From Candidatus Melainabacteria bacterium (lineage in GTDB: Bacteria; Cyanobacteriota; Vampirovibrionia; Obscuribacterales; Obscuribacteraceae), in the NCBI GenBank assembly GCA_003242885.1, contig QKMZ01000017.1, positions 1 to 64,000 on the forward strand: a DNA stretch of 64,000 nucleotides, written 5' to 3'. Shown piece by piece: positions 36,419 through 46,009 of the stretch; the first letter of the stretch is position 1; the number at the start of each line of letters is the position of its first letter. Both the position numbers and the translations under genes were made by a program. The notes beneath the pieces are model-generated. The model was not told the origin of the DNA and did no database searches. It saw only the letters and a program-made list of their open reading frames with translations.

Positions 36419-36600
36419 ACGAGTCGCTCAGTTCTGTCTTCTATCATAGCGGATAAGGTTGACTAGACCGTGATGCTCAACTCCTGACAGATGCCGCCCC
36501 TCGCTTTGCAACTCATCTTACCCCTGAAACACGAGCCCTGGCTGTCTTCGCCTTGACACACAACAAAACGAAAGACTGTGCCTAATTTAGCGAAGCAGTC

Positions 36601-38304
36601 TCAGGCGTAGCGAGTACTCGAGTTTCTGCCTGTGTACTTAAAGTGCACAAGGTCATTAGATATTGGACCATTGCCATCGCCATGGACGAAGCCATACTTT
36701 TGCAAGTAAGGTTTTGCTTGCTGATAATTGGCTATATCAAGCGCGTTTCCGCTCTCGTGATTAGAGCGGCCAGGCAGCGCCACTGTTCTTGAAATTCCCT
36801 TGGTGCCTCTGTTTGCGTACAAGTATTTTTGCTCTTCTAAAGTTCTTCCGGCTGAGTTAACGCGGATAGTGATACCATCAGCGGCGGCATCTTTTTGAGC
36901 AGCAATAAAGGCTTGTCCGGCTGCTCCTGACAGCCACTTACCGTTGCCTATACTGACTTTGCCATCTTGGGTCCACTGAAGCTTGTCATTGCCGTCCTCA
37001 GATTGCTGCCTGGCTGTAGCAATGTCATAAAGTCTCTGACCTGCATCAGTTAACTGCTTACCGGTTGGAGAACTCAGATCTTCTTGAGTCAATTCAGAAG
37101 CCGATTTGCCGGACATCATGCCGGCGGCGATTGCCCCAGGATTGTCACCCAGACGGTCTTTGAACTGAGCGACCATATCGGTAGCCATCGTTTCTTGCAT
37201 CTCTTTCGGCAATAGCTTCATGTCATCTTTGCTTGGAGCTTCGCCATTAGCCATTTTTTGAGCCATGGCTTGCAATTTTTTCAGCGAGTCTACATTGAAG
37301 CCTTTCGGCAGTTTGCCTTGCTTGATGAGCTCCTCAATTTTGGCTGGATCCGGCGGATCACCTAGGTCTAGGCCGGACAGCCAGTTATGTATTTGTCTGC
37401 CGCTAAAGCCGTAGCGACCGACTCTGTGATCGCCTTCTGGCGACTTGCGAATTGTCGAATATGGTTCTGATTTATCGGGGTTGAATAAGCCAGCAGCCGC
37501 ATCTTTTACTGCCGCTTGCTGGTCAGACTCATTTGCTTGCCTCGGAACATCTCTATTTGGGAAATAATCTCTCGTATTGCCCATCGGCATCTCGCCGCCA
37601 TTATTGCCCTTGAATCTATTCATATTGCCGACACTTTGCTGCGTTTCCGGGCTCATTTGAGAAGATTGCGGCTGGCGTACGCCCGCATTCTGACGAGCCT
37701 CCGGAGATACTACGGCGTCACTGTCCGAAAGCTCAACTCCGTTTTTAGCCAGCGCAGGATTTTGACTCTTTAAGCGCTCAGACAGGTAGGAGACCAATTT
37801 TTCAGCGGCCGCTTGTTGAGCCTCTGTCGGATATAACTGTCCTTCATTTCTTTCCAGCTGTATTTTTATATCCTTGGCTTTTAGAGCTTCAGGATCGCCG
37901 AACATCTCAATGTCGCCATTTTTCTTAATCACGAAATGGGGCTTGTCTGGTGGCTGCTTGGTGACATCCTCCATGCCCACTGATATTTTCGGTTCTGCCT
38001 TATCATTCAAGTCAGGAATTTCAAGTACGCTTTCTTGCCTTGTTGCCGTTTTGTCTTTAAATTTGCCCGCTCTTGCAAGTTCTGCCGGACTGGCTTTTGG
38101 GTCGTACGTATCTGATGCCTGCAAGGTAGCCGCAGACACACTGCCATCACCTGCGGTGACAGCATCACTTCGTCCTGCCGGCGGACTGGAAAGATCTCGA
38201 GCCGCAAAATTACTCAGAACTGCCCGTGTCCTTTCCGAGCTTTGCCTAATCCCTGACGGCTCCGCGCCGTCACTAGATGAATTTGTTTCCTGATTTCTGG
38301 TCAT
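36601..38304 (-). CDS. M15-family (VanY/D,D-carboxypeptidase-like) peptidase with long N-terminal region
   Basis: A 567-residue protein. The first 400 or so residues are Ser, Gln, Asp and Pro rich with few hydrophobic stretches. From about 455 it is a VanY/M15 peptidase: GQAFIAAQKDAAADGITIRV, GRTLEEQKYLYANRG, the zinc motif SNHESGNALDIA and the second ligand LVHFKYTGR. It would cleave D-Ala-containing ends of peptidoglycan. No signal peptide is seen, so export by another route or release on lysis is possible. It points away from the neighbouring metal operon. Confidence 0.75.
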   Translation of the reverse strand: MTRNQETNSSSDGAEPSGIRQSSERTRAVLSNFAARDLSSPPAGRSDAVTAGDGSVSAATLQASDTYDPKASPAELARAGKFKDKTATRQESVLEIPDLNDKAEPKISVGMEDVTKQPPDKPHFVIKKNGDIEMFGDPEALKAKDIKIQLERNEGQLYPTEAQQAAAEKLVSYLSERLKSQNPALAKNGVELSDSDAVVSPEARQNAGVRQPQSSQMSPETQQSVGNMNRFKGNNGGEMPMGNTRDYFPNRDVPRQANESDQQAAVKDAAAGLFNPDKSEPYSTIRKSPEGDHRVGRYGFSGRQIHNWLSGLDLGDPPDPAKIEELIKQGKLPKGFNVDSLKKLQAMAQKMANGEAPSKDDMKLLPKEMQETMATDMVAQFKDRLGDNPGAIAAGMMSGKSASELTQEDLSSPTGKQLTDAGQRLYDIATARQQSEDGNDKLQWTQDGKVSIGNGKWLSGAAGQAFIAAQKDAAADGITIRVNSAGRTLEEQKYLYANRGTKGISRTVALPGRSNHESGNALDIANYQQAKPYLQKYGFVHGDGNGPISNDLVHFKYTGRNSSTRYA

Positions 38305-38493
38305 ATGTGTCAGAGCCTGAAAGTCTAAAAAGTGAAATGGAGAACGTCAATTCGTTCTTGGGGTGACCCGCAGTTCATCTACTTCGAGGGGAAGTTTAGT
38401 AAGCACCTGGCGTCAAGCATTCATCGTAGGGCCGGCTCATTGCACTGGCAATCGGCGTTTCGTAATAACCACATAGATGAAAGGCAGTCTTAA

Positions 38494-38509
38494 TGCACAC
38501 AAGTAAAAA
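38494..38509 (-). promoter_or_regulatory. copy of the TTTTGACATTTGTGCA-type motif
   Basis: The minus strand reads TTTTTACTTGTGTGCA. It lies about 230 bases upstream of the second Cys-rich gene and its RND operon and 190 bases upstream of the M15 gene. This is the leftmost copy found. Confidence 0.4.
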
Positions 38510-38725
38510 AAGCTACGCACATGATGAAAGCTGGCTAAACATGTCGAACTAAGGAAACTTTTTCTAAGCAACTTCTGTCATTGCTAAGTGAAAGCTTTCA
38601 TTAAGCTGATACAATTGACTCAGGCTGCAAAGCCGCCTACCATCAACGTTTCAGACGAGGCAAAGCAAAAACGAAAACGGTTTTCGATTGCTTTTTACAC
38701 GAATGTCAAAATATACCAGCAGAAA

Positions 38726-39076
38726 ATGTTAGTCAGAGTTATTACACTCCTGTTTCTTCTTGCGTTCAATTGTTCGTATCTGAGCTGGATGGCTTGCGCC
38801 TGCATCTCACAAAGTGAGAGCTGTGCGGCATCTGCAGTAGATGCCCAGGACACATGCACGGATTGTGGTCACGCTAAAAGTTGCTGCGCAGAAAAGCAAG
38901 ATTTAGATTTTTCGGGAAGTTTTGGCGAAGAGATAGCCATCATTGACCTGCCGGATATAGAAACTCCTCACGCGGTAAGTGAGGCAGCACGGCCGACCAA
39001 ACGAATCTCATATGGATATCTGAATAAGGCTCCTCCACAAGATCTGATTTCTTTGCATCAAAAGTTACTGGTTTAA
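38726..39076 (+). CDS. small secreted Cys-rich protein heading the second RND operon
   Basis: A 116-residue protein that begins MLVRVITLLFLLAFNCSYLS, a signal peptide. Its core is CACISQSESCAAS and DTCTDCGHAKSCCAEKQD, and it ends with NKAPPQDLISL. The pattern DxCxDCGHxKxCC is shared with the protein at 57580. The ATG at 38726 is chosen because it puts the hydrophobic signal at the start; a GTG frame 46 codons longer would bury it. An intrinsic terminator after it precedes the adaptor gene. A periplasmic metal-binding role is inferred from location. Confidence 0.6.
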   Translation: MLVRVITLLFLLAFNCSYLSWMACACISQSESCAASAVDAQDTCTDCGHAKSCCAEKQDLDFSGSFGEEIAIIDLPDIETPHAVSEAARPTKRISYGYLNKAPPQDLISLHQKLLV

Positions 39077-39097
39077 GGCACAAAAGCAAATTGCAAG

Positions 39098-39127
39098 CGC
39101 CATAGCTAATGCTATTGCGTTTTTTTT
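39098..39127 (+). terminator. terminator/attenuator between Cys-rich gene and adaptor
   Basis: CGCCATAGC (39098-39106) pairs with GCTATTGCG (39111-39119), one mismatch, loop TAAT, followed by eight T. It lies inside what otherwise looks like one operon and would let the Cys-rich gene be transcribed in excess of the pump genes. Confidence 0.7.
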
Positions 39128-39151
39128 GTTGTCTATTTAGGAGCCAGTATT

Positions 39152-40534
39152 ATGCCTACGCAAGAAGAAATCTCGGTCCCACATAAATCAATTGATTCAG
39201 CCGATCAGCGTAAAGGTTGGGTGGTGGCAGCTATCTTCATGGGTGTCGGGCTGGCATTGAGCGGCATTTTGTGGTTCAGCATCGGCAATAAGGCCGAATT
39301 GGCAAGCAAGGAAACTACGGAAAAAGAAGTTGAGGCAAATCGCTCTTCTGTAGAAATGAAAAAAGAGGAAGGCATTATCGAGGTTGTCACCATAACCACA
39401 GAAAAACCTTCCTCGAAATTCACTGTAGCAGGCTCAGTGGAGCCAAATCAACAGCAAATGCAACAGATAAGCGCGCTTGCCAATGGTCGAGTGGAATCTG
39501 TAAACGTAGCTCTCGGGGACAGCGTCAAGCCTGGAATGATTCTCATTTCAATCGACAGCCCACAAGTAGCTGAGATGCACGGTAAATTGCATGAAGCCGA
39601 AACCAAGCTTCGCCTCGCCAGAGTTACGTTGAACAGGGTCATGCAAGCAGCCAATCGAGTCAATATTTTAAAAGCTAAAGCAGCTCTCGATGAAGCAATA
39701 GCAACGCAAAAGAGAACAAAGCAATTGGTGTCGGAAGGCTTAGTTGCAAAAAAAGACCTGGTGTCTGCAGAATCTGAGTTTGTAAAAGCCACCGCTGAAT
39801 ACAACTTTCAAAAGGATATTACTCTCAATAGAGAAGTTTCAGAAGCTAAAGCCGATTTGAGCACTGCTCAGACAGAAGCAGAACACATAAAGGACGCACT
39901 CAAAGCAATTGATGCTCAGCTGTCATCTAAAGCAGAAGAAAAGGAGCATGATATTTCAACGCTTCAATTGCGCTCTCCTATCTATGGCACTGTTATAGAG
40001 CGCCTGGTGAACCCTGGAGCAGGAGTTGAGGCTGGTAAACCTCTTTTAACCGTAGCCAATACTTCGACTCTCTGGGTGATTGCTAGCGTACCGGAGCGTG
40101 AGATGTCCGGCGTGCATATAGGCTCAAAAGCAAAGGTTGTTCTGCAAGAGAAGACTATTGCTGGAACCGTCAGCTTTATCGACCCTCGCTTAAACGAAGA
40201 CACGCGTACATCAAGAGTACGGATCATCATCGACAACCCTAACAATCGCATTCAGACCGGTGCATTTGCACAAATTGAATTCAGCAAATCAGTAAAGTTA
40301 AACGACGCTATTTACGTTCCCAGCACAGCTGTTCAAACAGTTGAAGGCAAACAGGTCGTCTTTGTTCAGGATGCAGAAGGAAAATTTTCAGTTAGACCAG
40401 TAGAGACAGGGCAGGACGTTGAAGGACAAACACCTGTAACAAGCGGCATATCTGCTGGGGAAAAGGTTGCAGCCAATGGATCATTTGTTCTTAAATCCAA
40501 GCTCTTAAAAGATCAGCTCGGAGGAGAAGACTGA
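39152..40534 (+). CDS. RND periplasmic adaptor (CzcB-like)
   Basis: A 460-residue adaptor with one N-terminal membrane helix (GWVVAAIFMGVGLALSGILW). The lipoyl halves GRVESVNVALGDSVKPGMIL and LRSPIYGTVIERLVNPGAGV flank a long coiled coil with Lys, Ala and Glu. The beta barrel contains GSKAKVVLQEKTIAGTVSFI. It joins the pump to the outer-membrane factor. AGGAG sits eight bases before the ATG, and the TGA overlaps the pump ATG. Confidence 0.85.
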   Translation: MPTQEEISVPHKSIDSADQRKGWVVAAIFMGVGLALSGILWFSIGNKAELASKETTEKEVEANRSSVEMKKEEGIIEVVTITTEKPSSKFTVAGSVEPNQQQMQQISALANGRVESVNVALGDSVKPGMILISIDSPQVAEMHGKLHEAETKLRLARVTLNRVMQAANRVNILKAKAALDEAIATQKRTKQLVSEGLVAKKDLVSAESEFVKATAEYNFQKDITLNREVSEAKADLSTAQTEAEHIKDALKAIDAQLSSKAEEKEHDISTLQLRSPIYGTVIERLVNPGAGVEAGKPLLTVANTSTLWVIASVPEREMSGVHIGSKAKVVLQEKTIAGTVSFIDPRLNEDTRTSRVRIIIDNPNNRIQTGAFAQIEFSKSVKLNDAIYVPSTAVQTVEGKQVVFVQDAEGKFSVRPVETGQDVEGQTPVTSGISAGEKVAANGSFVLKSKLLKDQLGGED

Positions 40535-43500
40535 TGATCGAGGCATTGATCAGCTTCTCAGTCAGGCAAAGACTTCTTGTGGTTATGGTGGTGATAGGAC
40601 TTGTCGCCGCTGGAATTTTCAACTTACAGAATTTACCCATTGATGCTGTCCCAGATATCACAAACGTTCAGGTGCAGGTTTTAACTTCCGCGCCTTCGCT
40701 CGCGCCTCTGGAAGTAGAAAGACAAATTACGTTTCCTATTGAAATTGCAATGAGCGGGTTGCCTTCAGTCACTCAGGTTCGCTCGTCTTCTAAATTCGGA
40801 CTGTCGGCTGTAACCATCGTGTTCGACGACAGCGTCGACACATATTTTGCAAGACAACTTGTATTGGAAAGGCTCACACAAGTCAGACAGCAAATCCCTG
40901 AGTCGCTGGGCTCTCCGCAGATGGGACCTATTTCAACTGGACTTGGTGAAATCTACCAGTATGAGCTTAAACCAAGTGCAGAAGTAAAAAACGACCCGCA
41001 GTACTTGCGCACTATTCAAGACTGGATAGTAAGAAGACAACTAATGGGAGTTCCCGGAGTAGCTGAAGTAAACAGCTACGGGGGTCAAAAGAAGCAGTAT
41101 CAAGTTAGAGTCGACCCGCCAAAACTTGTCTCTTACGGGCTGTCTCTGCGTGACGTCGTCCAGGCAGTCATGGCAAACAATGAAAACGTGGGCGGTGCAT
41201 ATTTAGAACACACTGGCGAGCAATTCATTTTAAGAGGAATAGGTTTAGCACAGACAACAAGCCAGATTGCCAACATCGTAGTTAAGTCTGGCAAAGACGG
41301 AGTGCCGATTTTCGTTAGAGATATTGCAGAAGTCGTAACGGGAGCCGAAGTAAGACAGGGCGCTGTTCTGGCTGATGGCAAGGGCGAGATTGTCGCCGGC
41401 ATCGTGATGATGCTCAAAGGAGAAAATTCCAGGGTTGTTGTCGAGCGAGCCAAAGAAAAGGTCAAACAAATTCAAAAGACTTTGCCAAAAGGTGTGGCAC
41501 TGGTGCCTTTCTATGACCGCTCCGAGCTCGTCGATAGAACTATTCACACAGTCGAGTCAAATCTTGTGGAAGGTGCACTCCTAGTTATTCTCGTGCTTCT
41601 TCTTGTTCTGGGAAATTGGAGAGGTGCTTTACTCGTAGCTAGTGTCATTCCTCTATCGATGCTCTTTGCCGCCATATGCATGAATATATTCAAAGTATCA
41701 GGCAACCTGATGAGCCTGGGCGCACTGGATTTCGGACTGATTGTAGACGGTGCGGTCGTCATGGTCGAAAACACTGTCAGGCGCCTGGGAATAGATAACG
41801 AGAAAGGACGTAAGCCGGGCAGCAAGACTACCATTCTGAATGCTTGTTTGGAAGTCGGGCGCCCTGTTGTATTCGCAGTAATAATCATCGCCATTGTCTA
41901 CTTGCCGATTTTTAGCCTGTCAGGCATTGAAGGCAAAATGTTCAAGCCGATGTCTATGACTATTGTGTTTGCACTAGCTGGATCGCTGATTCTTTCTTTG
42001 ACGTATGTACCGGCGATGCTCACTCTTATCATGCGCGGACCGGTTAGCGAAAAGGAAAGTTTTCTTGTTCATTGGATTAAGGGCTATTACCAAAAGGCGC
42101 TGCATTTTGCGTCTCTTTATCACAATCAAACATTTGCAGTAGCGCTCAGCCTGATTGTGATGAGCGGTATTACGCTTTCAATGCTGGGGGCGGAATTCAT
42201 TCCTAGACTAGATGAAGGTGCGCTGGCCGTGCAGATACAGCAACTTCCCAGTGTGTCGCTTAGCCAATCTATTGCAACGACAACACAAGCAGAAAAGGTC
42301 CTGACTTCCTTTCCAGAGGTGACAAAAGTAGTCTCCAAAATCGGTCGGGCAGAGGTCGCGACCGATCCAATGGGAGTCGATACCAGCGATCTTTATGTAG
42401 GACTGAAGCCACCAAAAGAATGGACGACGGCAAAAAATAGAGAAGAGCTAGTCGACAAAATAGCCAAGGCTCTGGAGGAAAAGGTACCGCAGGCAGTCTT
42501 CAGCTTCTCTCAGCCAGTTGAACTCAGAACTGCCGAATTAATTGCCGGCGTTCGTTCGGATATTGCGGTCAAAATCTTTGGAGACGACTTAGATAAGCTC
42601 AGAGAAACAGCGGAAAAAATCAGCAAGGTCGTTGGCACAGTCCCTGGAGCTGCCGATGTGAAAGTCGAGCAAACAGCCGGTCTGCCGCAGTTAATAGTTG
42701 AGGCTGACAGAGACGCAATTGCTAGATATGGAATTAACGTGGAAGACGTCAATACGCTCGTCCAATCAATAACGGCGGGACAGCCAGCGGGAATTGTTTA
42801 CGAAGGAGAGAGACGTTTCGAGATAGTCGTGCGACTAAATGAACAATCAGGACGAGACCTAGAATCGATAAGAAAGCTTCTTGTAGCTGGTCCGGCCCTA
42901 ACTCCTAAGGGTGGAGGCGCAATGATTCCGCTTACAAGTCTTGCAAAAATTAGAGTAGAGGAAGGTCCTGCACAAATATCCCGAGAAGACAGGCGCCGAC
43001 GCATAGTCGTTGAATTGAACGTGCGCGGTCGTGATATAGGCAGTTTTGTCAAAGACGCCGAAAAGAGAATCGACAAAGAAGTGAAATTACCGGAAGGTTA
43101 TTACATTACCTGGGGCGGTCAATTTGAGAATCTACAGCGAGCATCGACAATGCTTGCAATTGTGGTGCCTATTGCACTGCTTCTGATTTTCATTCTTCTT
43201 TTCATGTCTTTCGGCTCCGTTAGCCAGGCATTGCTTATCTACACCGGCATTCCTTTTGCGGTAGTAGGTGGAATATTCGCTCTGGCAATTAGAGGCATGC
43301 CATTTTCAATTTCAGCTGGAGTCGGATTTATTGCGTTATCCGGCGTAGCTGTTCTAAACGGAGTTGTGATGGTGAGCTACATCAACACACTGAGGCAAAA
43401 GATGGACTCTGAGGCGGCAGTCATAAAAGGCGCGCTGACCAGATTGCGCCCGGTTTTGATGACTGCTCTTGTTGCTAGTTTGGGATTTTTCCCAATGGCA

Positions 43501-43701
43501 TTTTCGAGCTCTGCAGGGGCCGAAGTGCAGAGGCCGCTGGCTACTGTAGTTATCGGAGGTTTAATTACCTCGAGCCTTTTAACCCTTCTTCTTTTGCCCA
43601 ATCTCTATCTTGTATTTGAGCAACTAGGCAGACGATCAGAAAAACATGGACGAGCAAAACGTCTGGAAGAAAAACCTTCGAGCGAACCAATTATCAAATG
43701 A
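40534..43701 (+). CDS. czcA: heavy-metal RND efflux pump, CzcA-like
   Basis: A 1055-residue pump. The proton-relay helix reads LGALDFGLIVDGAVVMVENT, the DFG-IVDG-VVMVEN pattern of HME1 pumps (CzcA, Zn/Co/Cd). The first helix is LLVVMVVIGLVAAGIFNLQN and the C-terminal half is intact. It would export divalent cations from periplasm and cytoplasm with proton influx. Its ATG overlaps the adaptor stop. Metal choice follows the motif class and is not proven. Confidence 0.85.
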   Translation: MIEALISFSVRQRLLVVMVVIGLVAAGIFNLQNLPIDAVPDITNVQVQVLTSAPSLAPLEVERQITFPIEIAMSGLPSVTQVRSSSKFGLSAVTIVFDDSVDTYFARQLVLERLTQVRQQIPESLGSPQMGPISTGLGEIYQYELKPSAEVKNDPQYLRTIQDWIVRRQLMGVPGVAEVNSYGGQKKQYQVRVDPPKLVSYGLSLRDVVQAVMANNENVGGAYLEHTGEQFILRGIGLAQTTSQIANIVVKSGKDGVPIFVRDIAEVVTGAEVRQGAVLADGKGEIVAGIVMMLKGENSRVVVERAKEKVKQIQKTLPKGVALVPFYDRSELVDRTIHTVESNLVEGALLVILVLLLVLGNWRGALLVASVIPLSMLFAAICMNIFKVSGNLMSLGALDFGLIVDGAVVMVENTVRRLGIDNEKGRKPGSKTTILNACLEVGRPVVFAVIIIAIVYLPIFSLSGIEGKMFKPMSMTIVFALAGSLILSLTYVPAMLTLIMRGPVSEKESFLVHWIKGYYQKALHFASLYHNQTFAVALSLIVMSGITLSMLGAEFIPRLDEGALAVQIQQLPSVSLSQSIATTTQAEKVLTSFPEVTKVVSKIGRAEVATDPMGVDTSDLYVGLKPPKEWTTAKNREELVDKIAKALEEKVPQAVFSFSQPVELRTAELIAGVRSDIAVKIFGDDLDKLRETAEKISKVVGTVPGAADVKVEQTAGLPQLIVEADRDAIARYGINVEDVNTLVQSITAGQPAGIVYEGERRFEIVVRLNEQSGRDLESIRKLLVAGPALTPKGGGAMIPLTSLAKIRVEEGPAQISREDRRRRIVVELNVRGRDIGSFVKDAEKRIDKEVKLPEGYYITWGGQFENLQRASTMLAIVVPIALLLIFILLFMSFGSVSQALLIYTGIPFAVVGGIFALAIRGMPFSISAGVGFIALSGVAVLNGVVMVSYINTLRQKMDSEAAVIKGALTRLRPVLMTALVASLGFFPMAFSSSAGAEVQRPLATVVIGGLITSSLLTLLLLPNLYLVFEQLGRRSEKHGRAKRLEEKPSSEPIIK

Positions 43702-43710
43702 GGTGTGGGA

Positions 43711-44178
43711 TTGAATCGCATAGCTAAAATCAGCCTTCCATTAATTTGGATTACGCTCTTTGCTGTCTGCCTTTATGGCTGCACGCAAGCCAAGAAACCA
43801 GATGAGAGATTTCGTAATCTCGTATTACAAGTCGTGCACATGCCATATGTGATGACGATGTATCCTCGCTTTGCGTCAAGAGGAAAATCTTTCATTCATC
43901 TCGATATAAGAAAAGGCGACAAGATTGAAGACGATGCGCACATCAGAGCACGACTCGTTGCCCGCGATGGAGATAGTGCGGAAGTCGAATTTAAGCAAGA
44001 TCCCAACATACGAACATACTTTGCGTCCTTGAATCTCAAACATGAAGAAGACTACGTTGTAGAAACAGATATTCGGCTAAAGGATAAAACGGTATTGCGA
44101 CCTATTTTCTCTTTTCACTGCGGAGATCCTGTTCCACATGTTGAAAACGATACAGAACATGCAGGTGCAAAAGAGTAG
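43711..44178 (+). CDS. lipoprotein in the RND operon
   Basis: A protein of about 155 residues with the lipobox AVCLYGCT after a short hydrophobic stretch. The mature part is beta-rich with no recognised domain (RGKSFIHLDIRKGDKIEDDA, HIRARLVARDGDSAEVEF) and ends with a His- and Asp-containing tail (FHCGDPVPHVENDTEHAG). It lies between pump and outer-membrane factor, with no gap to the latter, so it probably works with the efflux complex. A TTG at 43711 with AGG upstream is used; a GTG at 43705 is an alternative. Confidence 0.6.
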   Translation: MNRIAKISLPLIWITLFAVCLYGCTQAKKPDERFRNLVLQVVHMPYVMTMYPRFASRGKSFIHLDIRKGDKIEDDAHIRARLVARDGDSAEVEFKQDPNIRTYFASLNLKHEEDYVVETDIRLKDKTVLRPIFSFHCGDPVPHVENDTEHAGAKE

Positions 44179-45525
44179 ATGGAAAGCAAAACAATGGATC
44201 CAATATGCAGAGTCAAAAGACTTATGGCGGCAAGTCTGGCTGCCTATCTCGTTTCATGCCCGAGCGCTCACACCGCATCGGCAACACCAAGCATTTTAAA
44301 TATTCCAAAAGCGGACAGCCCATCATCTGTTCAAGATCTGACTACATTGACGGGCGCATTTGACGAGTCGCTTTTAAATAGCCCGAGAGCTGCCCATTTG
44401 AGAGCACAGCTTGGCATTTCAAAAGCGGCTTTTGCACAGGCTTTAACGCTTCCAAACCCGTCATTTTTCTTTCTTGAAGACACTGCTCAAAGAGCAAGAC
44501 AAATCGGTGCTTCTGTGCCTATCGAAGGACCGTGGAAGATAGCTTTCCGACTGCTTCTTGCAAAACAGCAAGTAAGACTTGCAGACCTTGAGATTCAAAA
44601 CAATCTTTGGCAATTGCGTGCAACAGTAAGGAGAGCCTATCTCGATGTAGTAATGGCCAAAGAAACAGTAGAAACGCTAGACACTCTCATGACTCTTTCA
44701 AAAGAGCTGGAAAAAACCGCAAGAAAACGCTTTGAGGCGGATGATGTGGCAGCATACGATGTTGAAAGAGCAAGCCTTGCCGGCATGCAAGCAGAAGCGG
44801 ATTACCGGCAAAGTCTAAAGAGACTAGAGCAAAGCCGTCAGCGACTTACCGTAATTATGGGCAAAGACTACAGAAAACCAGTTGATGTTAATCATTTGCC
44901 TACGTTTCAACTGAGAGCAGCAAATGATGAGATGCTGCCTGACTTTTCAAAAGAGTTGCCGAGTCTAGATTCACTGGTAGCAGACGGTTTAAAAAACAGA
45001 ATTGATTTGAAAGCCGTTGAGCAACGCATGGTCGTAAACACCGCAAGCATGCGCAATACAGTAGGAAATATCATTCCCAACACGCAGCTCAATATCGGCA
45101 GTTCGTACTCAGGCAATCCACCTGAAGGTCCACCAACAAAAGGTATGTTTGTTGGTGTGACGCAAGAGGTACCAGTGTTCAACTTTCAACAAGGGGATAT
45201 TGCCAGGCTTAAAGCAACATATATTCAGTTCAAGCGAGAAGCGGCATCGATGAAAAACGTAATTTCAGAAGAGGTTATCGCCGCTTATCAGCAGCTGTCA
45301 GCAGCAAGAGAGAGATTGCAGCTTTTTCAAGCAAAAATTCTTCCCACATCAGAGAGAGTGGCAAACATGGCAAAGCGTGGCTATGAATTCGGACAAAACG
45401 ACATCACATCCACAATCGCAGCTCAGCAAGCCAACGTGCAAACGCGGGTGAATTACCTGGACGCAGTCAGAACATATCAGCAATCACTTACAGATTTGGA
45501 GCAAGCGATTGGACACCCGCTTTAA
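44179..45525 (+). CDS. TolC-family outer-membrane efflux factor (CzcC-like)
   Basis: A 448-residue protein with a signal peptide (RLMAASLAAYLVSCPSAHTA). TolC-type helices include AQLGISKAAFAQALTLPNPS, GRTV-free LEQSRQRLTVIMG and YEFGQNDITSTIAAQQ, ending LTDLEQAIGHPL. It would form the exit duct for the CzcA-like pump. The stop codon abuts the stop of merC from the other strand. Confidence 0.8.
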   Translation: MESKTMDPICRVKRLMAASLAAYLVSCPSAHTASATPSILNIPKADSPSSVQDLTTLTGAFDESLLNSPRAAHLRAQLGISKAAFAQALTLPNPSFFFLEDTAQRARQIGASVPIEGPWKIAFRLLLAKQQVRLADLEIQNNLWQLRATVRRAYLDVVMAKETVETLDTLMTLSKELEKTARKRFEADDVAAYDVERASLAGMQAEADYRQSLKRLEQSRQRLTVIMGKDYRKPVDVNHLPTFQLRAANDEMLPDFSKELPSLDSLVADGLKNRIDLKAVEQRMVVNTASMRNTVGNIIPNTQLNIGSSYSGNPPEGPPTKGMFVGVTQEVPVFNFQQGDIARLKATYIQFKREAASMKNVISEEVIAAYQQLSAARERLQLFQAKILPTSERVANMAKRGYEFGQNDITSTIAAQQANVQTRVNYLDAVRTYQQSLTDLEQAIGHPL

Positions 45526-45948
45526 TTAAGCCTGAATTTGCCTTGATATGCGCCTGTTCATAAAGTGAGCGAGCACCAAGAGCAAATTTCCCATCGAAAT
45601 TACAGGCACTTCCAGTGACTCACTAACACCAAAGGCATGATGGAAAGTGGCGGTCATAACAAAGCACAGTCCAAGAAACATCAGGCTCAGCACACTAGTT
45701 TGTCTATGTTTCTTGTAGCCAAGAAAAATAGAGATTGAAAACAGAGCAACCCATGCGAAAAGCAAAATGTGGGTGTAATCGTTTTCCAAATTCAAAAGCC
45801 CGAGTGCAGGCAAGGCAGCAATAGCAAATGGCAAAGCCAGGCAGTGAACAAGGCAAATCAGGCCGGCAAACATCCCAAAAACATCCCAAAGACCGGCAGG
45901 CTTGTGGCTGCACGAAGAAGATAGGCAATTGCTGGAGGTTGTAAACAT
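45526..45948 (-). CDS. merC: MerC-family membrane protein
   Basis: A 140-residue protein with four membrane helices. The first carries the MerC-type LICLVHCLALPFAI, and an N-terminal Cys pair (CLSSSC) precedes it. MerC proteins take mercuric ions across the inner membrane, but many relatives have no mer operon, and none of merA, merP or merT is here. It converges on the TolC gene with no bases between the stops. Confidence 0.8.
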   Translation of the reverse strand: MFTTSSNCLSSSCSHKPAGLWDVFGMFAGLICLVHCLALPFAIAALPALGLLNLENDYTHILLFAWVALFSISIFLGYKKHRQTSVLSLMFLGLCFVMTATFHHAFGVSESLEVPVISMGNLLLVLAHFMNRRISRQIQA

Positions 45949-45961
45949 ACAACCATCATAC

Positions 45962-45982
45962 TGAAAACCGTTTCCATTTTCA
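45962..45982. promoter_or_regulatory. TGAAAA-N9-TTTTCA dyad upstream of merC
   Basis: TGAAAA and TTTTCA are separated by nine bases, 14 bases before the merC start codon. It resembles the dyads at 48767 and 56746 and could be an operator of a Fur/Zur-like repressor. Confidence 0.4.
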
Positions 45983-46009
45983 ATAGAGATTAAGGCACTT
46001 GTATCTGTC

